64,000 nucleotides of DNA from positions 196,748 to 260,747 of the forward strand of contig VFFE01009152.1 in the NCBI GenBank assembly GCA_008921705.1, written 5' to 3'. Positions 32,991 through 46,600 of the stretch are shown here, in pieces. Origin of the DNA: Burhinus oedicnemus (Eukaryota > Chordata > Aves > Charadriiformes > Burhinidae). The notes under the pieces are model-generated. The model saw only the letters and a program-made list of their open reading frames with translations. It made no database searches and was not told where the DNA came from. Numbering within the stretch: position 1 is the first letter of the stretch; every line of letters starts with the position of its first letter. The position numbers were made by a program, and so were the translations under genes.

Positions 32991-35900
32991 AGTGAATGGC
33001 ACCGGTTACCAGTGAAGGTGTGTTGGTAGTTAGGCGTCGTTCCGAAGGAACTGAGTAACAGACTGCTAGGTTGGATCCCATAATTCAGAAGCTGTGGGTG
33101 CATTGGAGCAACATCAAGTAAAACAGCATGGGCTGGCAGTGCTGTGTCTGGACAAGTGCGTGCACTGCCAGTACCTGGTGGCAGAGCGGCTGGGTTGCCC
33201 CATCGCAGTAAGTTTACACTGAGCCAGAAGTAAGCAGATGGAATGCTGCGAGTGCGTGCATCCTGATGGGAGATACACTATTAGGAATAACTGAAAAAAA
33301 TTAAAAAGCTTTGGCAGACCTCATCTGGAAAAAAATATTATGTATGTTAATTAAAAGGTTTGGCTTTCTTAGGGAAACATTCATATGCACCATTACAGAT
33401 ACCTTAATGAAAATATCTTCTTGGTTTCTGTCCTGCGCAATCTCACACCTGCAATGAGGCCTGTTGTTTTCAGGGAGTTTGCTTTGGTCACAGAAGCCTT
33501 ACAGAGCTGTGACTCATCACGGCCTCAATATATACTGTGGACAAAGAGTGGCTTATTAGAAAGTGCCAGTGACCCTAAAATCAATGTTCCTATTTCTTCT
33601 TCTGAATAAAGCATCCAACAAAAATATGTTCCTAATTGATCTCTGGCACTTTTTTGAGTATTTTCTCCATGTCCACCCATTGTTAGATGCCGGATGTAGA
33701 TGGACTGTCAGTCTGCTCTGTTACGGCAGTTGTTAATGAGCGGGTTTTATCTCAGACACCATTTCATGGGACTGTTCCTTGATTTTCATTGCATATGTTA
33801 ATTGCAGCCACTCCAGCTTTCATCACATCGCTGCTTTCTTGACAAGTTTTCTCTGTCTGGGTCATGGAATGGGTTTAATCAGTACTTAGGAAATTGCCCA
33901 CTTTATCTTTTTGCAGTTAATCATCTGTTTTTATTAAGAATTCTGGGAAATGCTTGAGTGATGATGTACCCGCATGTCGCGTAAGTAATTGTAGTGTGTC
34001 ATTTTGCTTTTAAGAGTATAAATCACTGGGACTGGATGCAGCATTTCTGTTACCAGAATTTTATAGTCCTTTTTTTTATGTATTTAATCAAAATATATTC
34101 TTCCACATCTTCTAAGTCACTCTTGATTGTGCTGGGCTGGTAAGTTTGGATCAGGAATACTGCTGGCAAAGATTGAAAGGAAGCCAGTAATTGGCATGAT
34201 CCTTTTTCATGTTCTAGCTTGTAGCTGTGAAAATTGCTTGTGGTGTTAGGTAATACAGTAGGACAATGACATACTAAGTGCTATATGCTATTGCATCAGC
34301 AGAACCTGGTTGGACCACAGGCGACCGTATAGCTGGCACCAGGCAAGAAACCCAATGTTTTCTTTTGCATACGGCGTAGACATTATTGTTTATATAATAG
34401 TTACATGAAAAGGAGGATTCATTATTTTTCTGAGTGATGTGAAGAACACAATTCTTATTAATCAAAATTTGTATTTACGGAAGCTTCTCCTTTGTTAGAC
34501 ATTCAGTACCAGCTGGAGGGCTCCCCAGTAAAAGAGGAGCAGTGGTTGCAATGCGGGAACATGTTGAACATGGGATGGCAGCTCCTAGCGGATGTAAGAT
34601 TCCTGGTTATCCACTGTAGGCAACAACCAGTTTCTAGGAATTTCGACCTCAGCACCTTAAAGCCAATTTGTTACAAGAGGAAAAGGAAAAAGTCACTTCA
34701 TGTAGCCATAACCCCCAATGAAGCGTCTAGGCTTCCCCCTCACCATGCAACAGTCCCAGAGCTGTTTTGTGAAGCTCAGCAGGGAGTTGAGGACAGCTGC
34801 TCTGCTGTCCCTAACTGTCCTTGTTTCCTGTGCACACGTGTGTGTGCGTGCACAGGCACATGCGTACATGGCTTCTTTTGTTGGCTGATCCTTCGCACTA
34901 TCCAGCCTGCAGGGAGGAGAGCAAAGATCAACTTCTGAACCGCTGGTGGCTTTTGGCAATGAGAGAAGCCGTTTTGTGTCCCCATTCCTTCCTTCCCCAT
35001 GAACAGGGGCTTTCTGTGAATTCCCATTTGCCGCTTTCCTCTCTGTTCTTGATGCCTCCCCTCCCCCACAACAGTTCCTATTTTTCAGCTTTCTGCCTAG
35101 GGGAGAAATCATTGGGGTGTCAACATTTTGAACTCACTTACGAGCAAAGGTGGTGAGCTGCTGGAAGGTGTTACTGGCTCTCAGAGCCCTTTCTTTGATG
35201 CAGAGACAATTCCTGATGTGATTATAGCTGACAAGTCTGTTAAAATGATGCCAAAGACTTTTGCTTAGATTATTTCTCCCTTCTGGTTTTCCGGCTTTCA
35301 CAAAAATTGACGGGATTCTCCCAGGTCATGGTGCCTAAAATCTTCACTGCAAATGTGGAACTAACAGGGTGTGTTCTTCCAAAATCATCTTCCTACATAC
35401 AGATAAACTAGAAATAAGCTGAATGCAGGGCCTTTGTAAAGCCCAGACAAAAACCTAGTGTTGTTATCACTTGTCTTTTAAAATTGCTGGGGAGTTATGG
35501 TCGGATGCTCTGAAAGCTGTGGAAAGAACAGTTCTATTGTTTTATTTTTGAACAGTCTTCTAAGTAAAGCAAATAGTTGCAGTCATTTTCATGTTATGTT
35601 ATTGAAAGTAGGTAATGCATTTTGGAAAATGTTTTACTGCTGATCTGCGATCTTAAATTTTTTTTAATTGTCTGTGTTTCTTCCTATGTTTAGACTTTAG
35701 GAGGTCAGACATAAACCACAGATAAGCATTTCAACACCAGTTAATCAGGGAATAATCAATTTTCCTAGAAGTGTTTTCCTGGGAGATAATTTCGTGGAAG
35801 GTATTTCCAAAGAAAACAAAATCCACAATGAAAAAATAATTAAACTGTAAATTTGCTGCAAATGCAAGCAAATGACTGCAAATATGCCCGATCTATGTGA

Positions 35901-36618
35901 GTAAATCAGGAATATATCTGAAATTTTGAACTCGGAGAGAATACATGTAGCAATTGGGCAATTACCTTTTCCATGACTGAGCACAAATTAATCACAGCAC
36001 TTAGAGACTTGTGCTGTTCACACAATGTATAGGATACAGTTTCTGATTCAGTATATGTAATAAAAAAAATTAAAAAAAAATCACAGTCTGTTGCTTAAGA
36101 TTAATTTCTCCAGTTTTCCTTGTATTCTGGTCCTAATACTCATACTATCTTTCTCAGCTTGGAGATGTGTAGTAAAATTAGATGTGAGCTCTTCAAAGGA
36201 GAATCCAGAACGTTCAGACATAGCTGCATGAGCAGAGTGCTGCAGTGATATTTGTTCCTTATTTCTTACTTATATTGGTTTAAATGTTGATGGTTGGGGT
36301 TTTCTTTGAGGCCCGTGGTGAAAGCATGGAAACTAAATTATAAACTGTGAAAATGAAATACTATAAAAAGAGGGAAAAAATGTCTTTGAGAAAGCGCCAT
36401 AATGTGCTGCAGCCAGTGAGAGGACTATAATAAATGAACCCAGACACACAAGGAAGCCTTACTTTAAGCCGATTTTCAGATCTTTTCATTTTCACCTTTA
36501 TACAGTTTCTAGTGCTCAGAAAGGATTAATGAAGCAACATTGCTGAAGCAGGTGCACAGCCTCCTTTGTCATTAGTATCAATGCCCCATTTCAAATTACT
36601 TTGTCTTAATACTGTCTT
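32991..36618. other. Unique non-coding DNA after the CpG island
   Basis: No gene, RNA or transposon recognised. It contains short open frames of up to about 148 codons (for example 34492-34938 +) without recognisable domains, and an inverted repeat at 34827-34856. It is probably intronic. Confidence 0.5.
34827..34856. repeat. Inverted repeat around an alternating TG core with E-box
   Basis: CCTGTGCAC at 34827-34835 and its exact reverse complement GTGCACAGG at 34848-34856 flank a purine-pyrimidine alternating core. A canonical CACGTG E-box lies at 34835-34840. The alternating core could adopt Z-DNA, and the arms could form a hairpin. Function is unknown. Confidence 0.75.
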
Positions 36619-37069
36619 ATCATAGATTCATAGAATCATTTAGGTTGGGAAAGACCTTTAAGATCATCTAGTCCAACCATAAACCTAACACTGCCAAGTC
36701 CACCGCTAAAGCATGGCCCTAAGTGCCACATCTACATGTCTTTTAAATACCTCCAGGGATGGTGACTCAACCACTTCCCTGGGCAGCCTGTCCCAATGCT
36801 TGACAACCCTTTCTGTGAAGACTTGTTTCCTAATATCCATCTTAAACCTCCCCTGGTGCAACTTCAGGCCATTTCCTCTTGTCCTATGCCTTGTTACTTG
36901 GGAGAAGAGACCAACCCCCACCTCACTACAACCTCCTTTCAGGTAGTTGTAGAGAGTGATAAGGTCTCCCCTGAGCCTCCTTTTCTCCAGGCTAAACAAT
37001 CCCAGTTCCTGCAGCTGTTCCTCATAAGACTTGATCTCTAGACCCCTTACCAGTTTTGTTGCTCATCTT
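36619..37069 (-). mobile_element. CR1 retrotransposon, 3' part, antisense
   Basis: The left edge reads ATCATAGATTCATAGAATCA, the reverse complement of the CR1 octamer tail, followed by TTTAGGTTGGGAAAGACC. On the minus strand a 97-codon open frame (36706-36999) encodes the ORF2 C-terminus. Its segments include [34 protein letters not shown] and [19 protein letters not shown], ending in the usual short 3' coding tail. The reading frame is intact over this stretch, which suggests moderate age. It is 5'-truncated at about 37069 with no reverse transcriptase core. Confidence 0.93.
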
Positions 37070-39666
37070 AAAGACTATGTAGGTATTTTTATGTTCATGT
37101 TTTATATATCATATCTAACATCTTATTGGTGAAAATGTCTTCAGTTTGAGTCAGCTTTAGAGGTCACTAATTGGCCTTCATGCTTGCTGACACCTGACAT
37201 TGCGTACATTGCGTGTGTTCTCATGTATCACAGTATTAATGCTGTTGCTCTGTTCCAGACGAGTAACAGTAAATTTTGTAGATAAAATCCTATAATAGGC
37301 TTTAGTAGTACAATTTGTGTTTATTTTAAAGTTTGACTGCAGGTTGTTGGCCTTTTCATCTCGCAAGATTCTTTTTGATCCCAAGTGGGTTCTTCTGTTA
37401 CTATGCTTTAGAAAAAAATCTTGTAAGTTTACTGCTAATAGAAATGGTCAACGTGAAAATTGCAGCAATTAACCTGGGCCTGGTCTGAACTGAATATTGC
37501 ATTGGTTTATTAAAAGCTGTACTGTTTTTAAACCAGCTTCATTCAAGTAGTATGGCTTCTCAGGGTGGCTGAGACTTTGTGTAGCTGTGACAGAGCTCTC
37601 TTGGTTCAGCTTCTAGGCATAATCCCTTAAACCTGTTTGGAAAGAATCACCTGTGATGTGGGAAGATAAATTCAGTCTCTGTATTTGATCTTCTGTTGAG
37701 ATTGCAGATAGGGTGCCAGTTGGTGCCATCTGTGTTTATAGATTTTGCAATAGTATTCACCAGGAGATTATCTGAAAGCCAAATCAGTTTACGTAGGTCA
37801 GTGAATTGCAGCTTGCAAGGCTTATGTCTGGGATCATTGTAAACAGGTTTTTCAGAGTTTTCATTGAACTTTCAATTGTCAAAATATGACCTCATCACTA
37901 AAGTGCGTGGTGGTGCTAATGCACTGATTTTGATATGCTGGCAAATGCATTTGAGAGAAGCTTTATTTTGATGGTTACATACTCTTGTTTTGTCTCTTAG
38001 CATGTGAATGTTGCTTTGATACATTCTGTACAAACAGTAATTTTGTGGAGGGAAAGCTGTAACAAAAAATATTTTCATATATAGGGGCGGCGGGGTTTTT
38101 CTCCTGAAATGTTAAATAAGTGATATATGTGCAGTGCTGTAAACATAGTCACTTGTCCTGCATTAAAGTACTTGTAAAAGAGAAGCTGTTGCAGATAAGA
38201 GTACAATTTGTCAGATGTCTGGAGTTTACTAACCAAGATTTGTACAGAATTTCTCAAGAGAGTTCTTTATGTGCAAAGAACAGCAGCATCTTTCTAGACA
38301 ACTGTTTAGTACTGATGAATAGTACATACTGAATTGTGCTTGTATTATAAACAGTGGAGGGTATCTCAGGCAAATACTTTAGCTCTGTCAGCCTTCTAAG
38401 GAACTCATTTATTCACAAAATAAAGCAGTAAGTGTACATGATCATTGTGACAATTTTAGCAATTGTAACTCTGTTTCAGAACAGACACCTGATAAAACCT
38501 GAGCATCATTCTGCACAGGCAAGTCTGAATAATTTAAAGTTTACAAAAAAATTTCAAATGTAAGTTCAAGTCTAAATATGGTAACCTATTCTTTTATAGT
38601 TTTTACATGTTGAGATTAGTTGCACATATGTTAATTTTAAATTCAGTCTATTTGTAGAGTTGTTTTGTGCTTTCAGAAGATTGTTTTAATTTATGAGTTC
38701 AACACTAAGTGGTGGGCCAAGTTGGGCATGATAATGAATTTATAGTTTTATGCTCAATAGAAAGTTTCATGTAATGTTATATCTCTTCTCTCTTTCTCTG
38801 CATTGATTTTTCTCAGGACAGTGTTTCTCTGATATGGATTACCTTTGAAGAGTTAACAAAGATCTCATTTTTCTCTGTGTTTTAGGTATTCTTTAAGCTA
38901 CTAATAGATATAGTACATGACAGCTAGCATGCAAGATTTTCCACAGACTGCCCAGCTGATTGCTCTGCTGAGATGCTAGATAATTTAGCAGAGGTAGCCA
39001 GTTTGCAGAAATGTGTATGAGGTTTGTGTTGCGCATACATGTTTGTTCAGTCATTAGTCATGATCATGACTGCATAAAATCAGTGTAATTACCTTCAACC
39101 AATCTTTATATCTAAGTGACCCATACCACATTCCATGACAGCCCTGACAGCTTGAATTAGAGCTTGCCTTTCATCGCAGCCAAATTTGGAGTACAGAAAT
39201 ATCTAGCCTTCCTTGAGCTTGCTAAGTGCAAGAATGGGACATGTTAATGTGAAAGAGTGAAAGTCTAGTCTAAAACGGAGCCTTAGGAATGTTCTTATTC
39301 ATTGGCGCTCTCCCAGCCCGTATCAGCAGAGTTTACTGAGGTTTTCTGTTGCACATTGCATGCATTGCACAGTAGATGTGCACTCTGTTGCTTTCAAGGT
39401 TCATCAGGAGTGTCGCACATGCACGTATGTAGTGTACTCTGCATAGTATGCATCTGCTTCCAAGCCACATTTAAGGAATGTCTGGGGAAGGTCAGAGAAT
39501 ATAAGTCCATGCTTTCAGCAAAATTTGTCCAGCTCTTGGCTGCTAGTCTTCCTTTCTTTCTGCAGGCTTCTTGGAGTTGGGCAGGGGAAGGGTCTGGATG
39601 AATAGTTGATGTGTGAGCAGATTGTTTGTAACCTCATTTTTTCCAAGGCAGCCCTGTAACCCCATT
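37070..39666. other. Unique AT-rich DNA without recognised features
   Basis: No gene or repeat family recognised. Open frames are 60-70 codons and appear random. Probably intronic. Confidence 0.5.
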
Positions 39667-39750
39667 TTTGGTTGTTGCTTTTTTGGTTTGATTTTTTCTG
39701 TTTTTGTTTGTTTGTTTGTGGGTTTTTTGTGTGGGGGGTTTTTTTTTGTT
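39667..39750 (+). repeat. T/G-rich low-complexity tract
   Basis: Runs of T interspersed with G, including a TTTG repeat at about 39702-39719 and T-runs near 39740-39747. It lies 55 bp before an old CR1 copy and is probably variable in length. Confidence 0.75.
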
Positions 39751-39805
39751 AAATGACTGAAAAGAAGAGATTCTGCCTCAGATCCCAAGGAAAAGATCAT
39801 AAAAA

Positions 39806-40480
39806 GATGTGACTGGAAGAGGTCTTACGAAGTCATCTAGTCTATTCGTCTGCCTCAGGTTAGGGTCATACCATCGTCATGCCGTGAGAAAACTATCTTT
39901 TCTTGTTATCGAAATCACACCTTTCTTGTTGCAGTTTAACACCATAACTGCTCCTCCTGCATCTGTCTTGGACAAAGCAAATAATTGTTTTTCTTCTTAA
40001 GATCTGTTTTATTAGCCTGCTATTTGTTTAGGTTCAATTCCTTGATATCACAGGTGCCATCTTCTGTACACCACTTATTTTTGTTGCTTTTCTTTGGGTT
40101 GTCTTTCATTACTTCACATCTATTTTGTTCTGTCCAAGTTAAGACTCTATTCCACTTGAGGTTTTAATGATGTTGAATAAAAAGGAATGGGGTCCTCTTC
40201 ATACTTGCTGATATGATGCGTGTCTTCTTTGCAGCATTGTGACTCGTTTTCTTGGTCAGGCAGTAATCCACCAAATCTCATCCAAAGACACATGTTCTAA
40301 GGCATTGTTCTCACTGATGATTTTATAGCTGTTATTTCTGCCTAACGACCATCTTTCACATGTTCTTACTGAAGATGACACTTTTTTTAAGTCATACCTC
40401 CAGTTCATCATTTTGAATTCTCGTCTCATCCTTCAATAAACATGCTACCTTTTCTAGATTAACATTGTCTGGTAATAGAA
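39806..40480 (-). mobile_element. Ancient diverged CR1 copy, antisense (partial, limits uncertain)
   Basis: The + strand reads 'gaagaggtcttacgaagtc' then 'atctagtctattcgtctgcc', which resembles the reverse complement of an old CR1 3' UTR. A 'cttgttgcagtttaacacc' segment then corresponds to the ORF2 C-terminal region. Near 40400 'ccagttcatcattttgaatt' recalls the reverse transcriptase-proximal part of old amniote CR1 families. The copy is heavily decayed, and I recognise it from word patterns only. The part beyond 40010 is least certain. Confidence 0.45.
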
Positions 40481-40959
40481 TAGCTTACTTTATCACATCA
40501 TACGGATCCTGAAAATACGGAGGCAAATATGCTTTGGAAACCTTACCTAAAAAAAGGGAAGAAATTTCTAACTGAGTTTCTTTTTTCTGCTTGTAATGAT
40601 CCTTTTCAGGGAAAGAAATACAGAGGAGAGAGAAGCAAGCGTTTTACATTAGCCATATGTATTGAAGAATCTGTGGAAGGAAAAATCCACCAGACTCCTG
40701 GTACTCCTGTGGACTGAGGAAAGCAATTCATGCCAAAGCTAATGCTTAAGGGAAACCTCCTTTCTCCTCAGGTCATTCCATTAGTTTACAGGTGATGGAG
40801 GTAAATATTTTCAGAAGAAGCTGGTGGCCTCCATCCTTGTCTGTTTTTGTAATATTAATGGGTTCATTGTATAATTGAAGCCCATCGAAAAATGGCACTT
40901 TCGGGGGTAGTAGCTATAGTTTTAAAAAGTACAAGTTGTGTGTGAAAGAGGAAAACCGA

Positions 40960-42702
40960 AGGGCCAAACTCTGCAAGAATTAAATGTCCATAAAAAGGCA
41001 GGTTAAAAAAGAATTTGAGGAGTAAGTCAAGGAGCAGGAAGTCTGCTGCAGAGTCTGTAGGGCCAACAGATTATTGGAGAATAAAAAGAACATTCAAGGA
41101 AGGTAAGGCCATAGTAGAAAGACGAACTGCATATTTTGCTTTTCTGTTCACGGTTGAAGAAATTGATGGAGATTTCTGTACAGGAGTTCTTTTTTATGGG
41201 AGACTCATTAGAGGGTCAGTCTCAAAATGTTGGCAGGAGATAGAGAAGAATTGGCAAAAATGAACAAGAGCAAATTGCTACATTCAGATTCACTCAGGAA
41301 TGAAATAACTGCTGATTGTGTTGTTAATGGCTGAAAATGGTAAATGCATGGCAGTTTTAGTGGGATTCCAGAGGAGATTTGGGAACTACAAAGCAGCATG
41401 CTGGCTGTCTGTAACACACAGGTGTACCAAGGAGTAGACATAGTAAACACCTGTATAAATACGAGGTAATGGGAACAAGATAACATGATTTTTTGAAGGG
41501 GAAATAACTCATCAACCTGGACGCATATAGATGATGGAGATCAAGTTTTATTTTTAGGCTTCTTAGATTTCAGAAAGATTCTCAAGGAGAACAAGCTGCC
41601 ATGTGGGGGAAAAGTGAAGCTTCTTACATGGATAAGAAAGCAGAAAACTGAGGGTAGACAAAAATGGTTTGTTGTCACGATGGAGGGAAGTTACCAGTGG
41701 AGATGCACATGATCTGTTGTAGTGCCTGTGCTGTTCATTTGTTCATACATGATTCAGAAGAAAGGATAGATTATAGAGTCTGCAGGTGCTGCTGTGTTAT
41801 TCAGGGTAGTAAAAACCTGTAGAAATACTTTATAAGACCAAGTAGCTAGGCAATAAAACAGTATATGCAACTCAGTATTGAAGAAAAACTGATGATGTAT
41901 CGGCAGGCAGGGAGAGTGGACCTACCTTTGCTTGTAAAGTGATGGGCTCTGAGCTGACTGTTACCTCTTGGATATAAGAAAAAATCTAGATTTGTACATC
42001 ACAGTCAAAAAGCAAACTGAGTGTTAGAAATCTGGGGGTTTATAATTCTGTCTTGAAGGAACAGAGCACAAATCCACGATTTGTGTTGATGGTGTACCCA
42101 CATCTTGAGTGTTGTGTGCATTTCTGGACCACCGTCTCAAAAAGGATCCAGGAGAGCTGGAAAAGACCCAGAGAAGTGCTGCAAGGACAATCAGAGATGT
42201 GTAGCACCTTTCATACAAAGAACAGTTAAGTTCATGAGGAAAATAGACAACTGGGGATGCGATGATAATTTTATAAAATCAGGAATGGCATGGTGAGGGT
42301 GACAGGGATCAGTTGTTCATTGTCTCTCCCAGTATAAGAACTAATGAGCATGGAAATGAAACTAGCAGGTGATGGGCTTGGGACAGCAAAAAGAGGAGTT
42401 TTGTTTCATGCACATATCATTAAATCGTGTCACTCCACAAGGTGTGGTGGATACCAAAAATTTATACTGATTCAAAGGGAGACCGGACAAAACGAATGGA
42501 AGAAAAAGTCTGTAGAGAATTATTAGATACATAAGCATGACCTCTGGCTTTGCAAGTCCCTGAGCTGCAAATTGGTGGAGACTGGAGAGTATTTGGGAAA
42601 GTATGACTAAATGCTTACACTATTCTTATCCTCTTCCACAGACATCTGCTTTTGGCTGCTCTTGGAGACGGGGATACTGGGTAGAAGATTTGACCTGGCA
42701 TA
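40960..42702 (+). mobile_element. Ancient CR1 copy with relict reverse transcriptase and 3' UTR
   Basis: Scattered segments follow the order of CR1 ORF2: an upstream linker (about 41030-41260, with a VGPTDYWRIK-like segment), a decayed core with FLDFRK-like codons near 41555, and a clear C-terminal block at about 42095-42200. In that block the codons for a 'PHLE.CV.FW' segment and a 'LEK.QRSAARTI'-like segment are still readable. The 3' UTR then shows 'ctctcccagtataagaacta', 'gaaactagcaggtgatgg' and a final 'gggatactgggtagaag' segment. This ending is that of old amniote CR1 families, not the octamer tail of young avian ones. Dozens of stops and indels show that it is dead. Confidence 0.65.
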
Positions 42703-43581
42703 ATTTTAGATTTGTCTTTTTAAATTGTAATAGCTCAAGACACATTTTTCTGTGAGTTAGCAGGTCGGGGTAGCATCTTGCAAATCTCGTACTTTGTAGA
42801 CCAGAAGCCTCCTATTCATTTTCTTTATAATTTAAGACAGAAGTACATTTTTAACAAAACACAAAAATTACCATGAACATTGGTCTGTCTCCTGTCAGTT
42901 GGCGTCAACTACAAATTATGTTTCATTTCAGTCATGCTAAACTGCCAGATGAGATAATACATAGTGTCTTGTTCAGGAAATCTAAGCAGCTATCTTTGTA
43001 ATCCTGACTTGTTTTTTCTGATTTATTTTCTCCTATGCCTGTGTGAAACTGTATTTAATATGGAAGTTTTTTGTTTCTCTGCCCTTCTCTCTTCTACTAT
43101 GGGTACATTTTAACTGTTGACATGAACACAAATACGTGAGATTCCTTGCAGAGTTAGAGAAAAGACTGAAAGCTCTTAGGTCTCTGATTGGGACAGAACA
43201 GTATAGACGGAGGAGGATGCTGTATTACTTACTATTCTACAGACACTGATTCACTGTTTTGATTTAGAGTGTTAATTCAATGGTATGTCTCTAGGGCACT
43301 CGCCAGCAGATCAAAAACGTATAACTACATGATGCAAACATCTCACATAAACATACCTCATCAGACCAAATTTTAACGTTAACCTTGTACTAGTAGGTTT
43401 TCTGCTCTGTCAGATATTGTTTGTCTCTCTACAACTCAGATGATGTCAGACCAGGTTTTGTTCGTCCTCCTTCAGCTGGCATGAAGTCAGCATGAATGCA
43501 GCATCCTGCGCTCTGGCATACTTGACAGAAATGTGATTGTGTCTGCACCTGCTCGGGGGTAAATTTATTGAGTAGTGATCA

Positions 43582-43611
43582 TACCAGATGGTAACGTACC
43601 AGATGGTAATC
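43582..43611 (+). repeat. 15-bp tandem duplication
   Basis: TACCAGATGGTAACG and TACCAGATGGTAATC lie in direct succession with 13 of 15 bases shared. Each unit contains CAGATGG, an E-box-like word, so this could be a small duplicated factor site, but there is no further support. Confidence 0.8.
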
Positions 43612-46600
43612 TGGCATTAATGAAGACACAGCCGTGTGTTGCACGTGCATTCTTTACTTTTCTGTCATGTATTAATATATTTAACTCACTTTTGCTGGGT
43701 TTTCCAAAATGGCTATGGGGGTTAAATTAACAATGCCTTTCACTCTAGACTGTATCTGCAGGCTTCTTCATCTCTTACCACCTAAATGTTTCCTCTGTTC
43801 TTGTAATACCAAATAAACAATTTTATCCTCCCTTTCTCTGTGGTCTGAGGCATGGAGGAAAGTAAGTTTGCCTGGAGGTGGAAAGCCTGTGCAGTGATTA
43901 TACTGCCATATAGCTTTTTTTTATTGTACTAGGTATTAGCCCATTTTGTGTTACCGCAGGTTATCCTGTGCTGCTGCAGTGGAAGCTGGGTTAAAAAGGC
44001 AAGGATAATGCAGGTGTTAGGAAGTTCCTTGCTGAGCCTTTGTAGTCTGTTCCTACATTTGCTGCTGAAGTAGATTGATAATTTTGAAACTCAGTACAGT
44101 TTACGTACCAAAGTGGGCTTTATTGAAGTACGTGGCTTTGGAGGTGGGGAAGGAAAGGCAACTTTGGGTTTGTGTAGGTGAGACTATTGAAGTTTGTTGT
44201 AAATAATTATGAGTGCTGTCTTATAATTGTTGGGATGTTTGTATACAGTTGCTACTTTGATCTCTGCGCACTGAGTGAACGTTAATGTTACTACAACGGA
44301 CTTGTTTTGTGACTACCTTAAGAATAAACTGTAGGAAAACATGGAAGTATTCTCATGTTCAAATATCATCATCTGATACCTGGAAATATTTGAACTGATG
44401 ATGTATTTGCATATAGCAAATACAGTTCTCTTCTCTGAAGGTTTATTAAAGCTATGCTAAATGCAATTAGTCATAGTCAACGGCATCACAGCTGAGTATT
44501 TCGGAGTTGATAAAGGAAGGTAAGTTTTCTGTTTAAACAGGAGAGTCATCCAGCTCTGTTGGACTAAAAGACTTCTGTATGGACAGGGGAAGGTTTGGCC
44601 ATGTTATTAATTGATTATACTGAGAAGTATGTCAGGTAACATGAAGCTACTGTTTAGATGTCTAACAGTATGCCTTTTAGCTGAAGAATAATGCAAAGTT
44701 CTTTGCCAGAGAATCAGAGAGTACATCTGAGGGGCTCCTACTCTAGACACAATCTGTGGAAACGGTCCAAAGAAAATCTTTTTAATGGTTTTTCTCCATT
44801 TAGCCTTTTCCTAATGAGTTATAGTGAAAAAAGAAACGTGGCTTCGTATCTAGCTATCAATCGATCAATTCATTGTTGACCTCAGACACAGTTTCTATGA
44901 TAGTGACTCTTCTTCTGAGTCTTTATGTAACCAAAACATCCTTTTTAGGAGAAAACTGTTAAAACAGTCTTTTGAGGTTAGATTATGGAAGGAGATCATT
45001 AATTGAATGATACTCCAGAGAAGTCTTTACAACCCTCCTTTACTTCTGCAATAATAATGGTTAAAATTTTGACCGTGGTAGTGCTAATAATAGGAAGACA
45101 TATCTGTCAGAGTTGTCAGACATTATTTTATCCTTCATTCCATATTATATGATTCCTGAAGATGTCAGAAATTGTCTCAAATGCACAAGAAGTTCTATTG
45201 TTGTCATAAAAAATAAATTTAATTAACGAATCTTCCATTTGAAGTTTTTTGTTCTGAATCCTTAGCTATGGCCATAGAGTTCTCTGCCAAGGGACAGTCT
45301 ACATTTGCAGGCATAGATGTTTATTGTTTCACTTTCCACTCATACTTACTCTTGTGACTAAGTAGACTATATTGAGTACATTTTTTGTTTTTTTTCAGTG
45401 AGGATGAAGGGTTCAAATTTGCACCAAACAAGCCAGATAATTTGGAAAACAAATACATCCCTTTGCAATGTACTTTCCTTCACTGGAAAGACTGAACAAA
45501 GACAGAAACTGATCAAAATCAATGCTGTCATTACTCACTTGTGTTTTTATGTATCTGATAATGTGAAAGGCTATTTATAAGCACTGGTTAATTAAAATCC
45601 AGTGCATCAGATCCACATCTGTCTGTCTGGGCTGAGGCATCATTCATCAGCTGAGGGGAGCAGTATATGTGTAGCCATCTTTGCAAACACATGCAATATA
45701 CTCCACATTATCTCTTAAATTCTCAGACATTACAGCCTGTTTCAGGAAGATGTTGGTCTGACAAATGAAGAATGGGCAATTACAGTTGCATTGGATAGCA
45801 TGGTGAAGCAGTTTGCAGTCTAGGGGGCAAAAAATTATCCGATAGTTATTTTTAGTGGGCTGACTTAGACCATTATGTGCCCCTCCTCAGTTAAGTTCTC
45901 AAAAATATAAAGCTTATTTCCCCTTTCGTTTTTAGAAAGCAGTGTGTTGTTTTTAACATTAGTTTCCCTGGTTTTCCACAAAGCCTCAGGAGCTGAAAAT
46001 ATCATTATGTATCTCCTTATTCAGAAAGGAAGCAGGTATGATCAAGTGTTTGTTTTTTCTAAAGGAACTGTAATTGGTAAGAATAGCTGAAATCATTACA
46101 TGAAATAATAACGAATAAGCACTGGCTTCATGTTCAAAGTTGTCTAGAAGAGTCCTGTGCACAGGGCATTGTTCTAGTAAAGAGAGGAAGAGGCAGAAGG
46201 TCTAAGTGATGGTGCAAGGGTGGATGGAAGGGCTCAAGAGATGGACTTGGAAATCTGGGCTCCTCTGGACAAAACCCACAGTTCTCTCCTTTCTCCCCAA
46301 CAGTTTTCTTTGAGCTTCGTTGCTCAGGGCAGAGAGCGTTCTGTTGTCTTTGGATCACCATGGAAATCTCAATTTTGCTTGTGAGAAGCAGACAGTATAC
46401 CTTTTAATCTGTGTTTATCTCGTTAACAGATGATAGAAATAGTCTGTCTGCTGGTCTTGCAGTGAAACTAGTGTCCTGCTTAAAAAATAAATATGTCCAC
46501 CAGTTCTGTCTGCTGTTTGCAACTGGCAACTTCCTAACTTCTCTTTGCTGTACACTACTATTTTGTTTTTGCATATAACTCTTAAATTATTTGATCCTGG

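Noticed and set aside
32688..33029. Possible short protein starting at ATG 32688 in good Kozak context (CCCATGG)
   Set aside because: The 113-codon product is low-complexity and other frames here are also open. At most it could be an upstream ORF of an extended first exon.
34492..34938. 148-codon plus-strand frame
   Set aside because: No recognisable domain and overlapping minus-strand frames (34693-35112, 34776-35069). The cysteine-rich C-terminal part comes from the TG/CA-rich inverted repeat.
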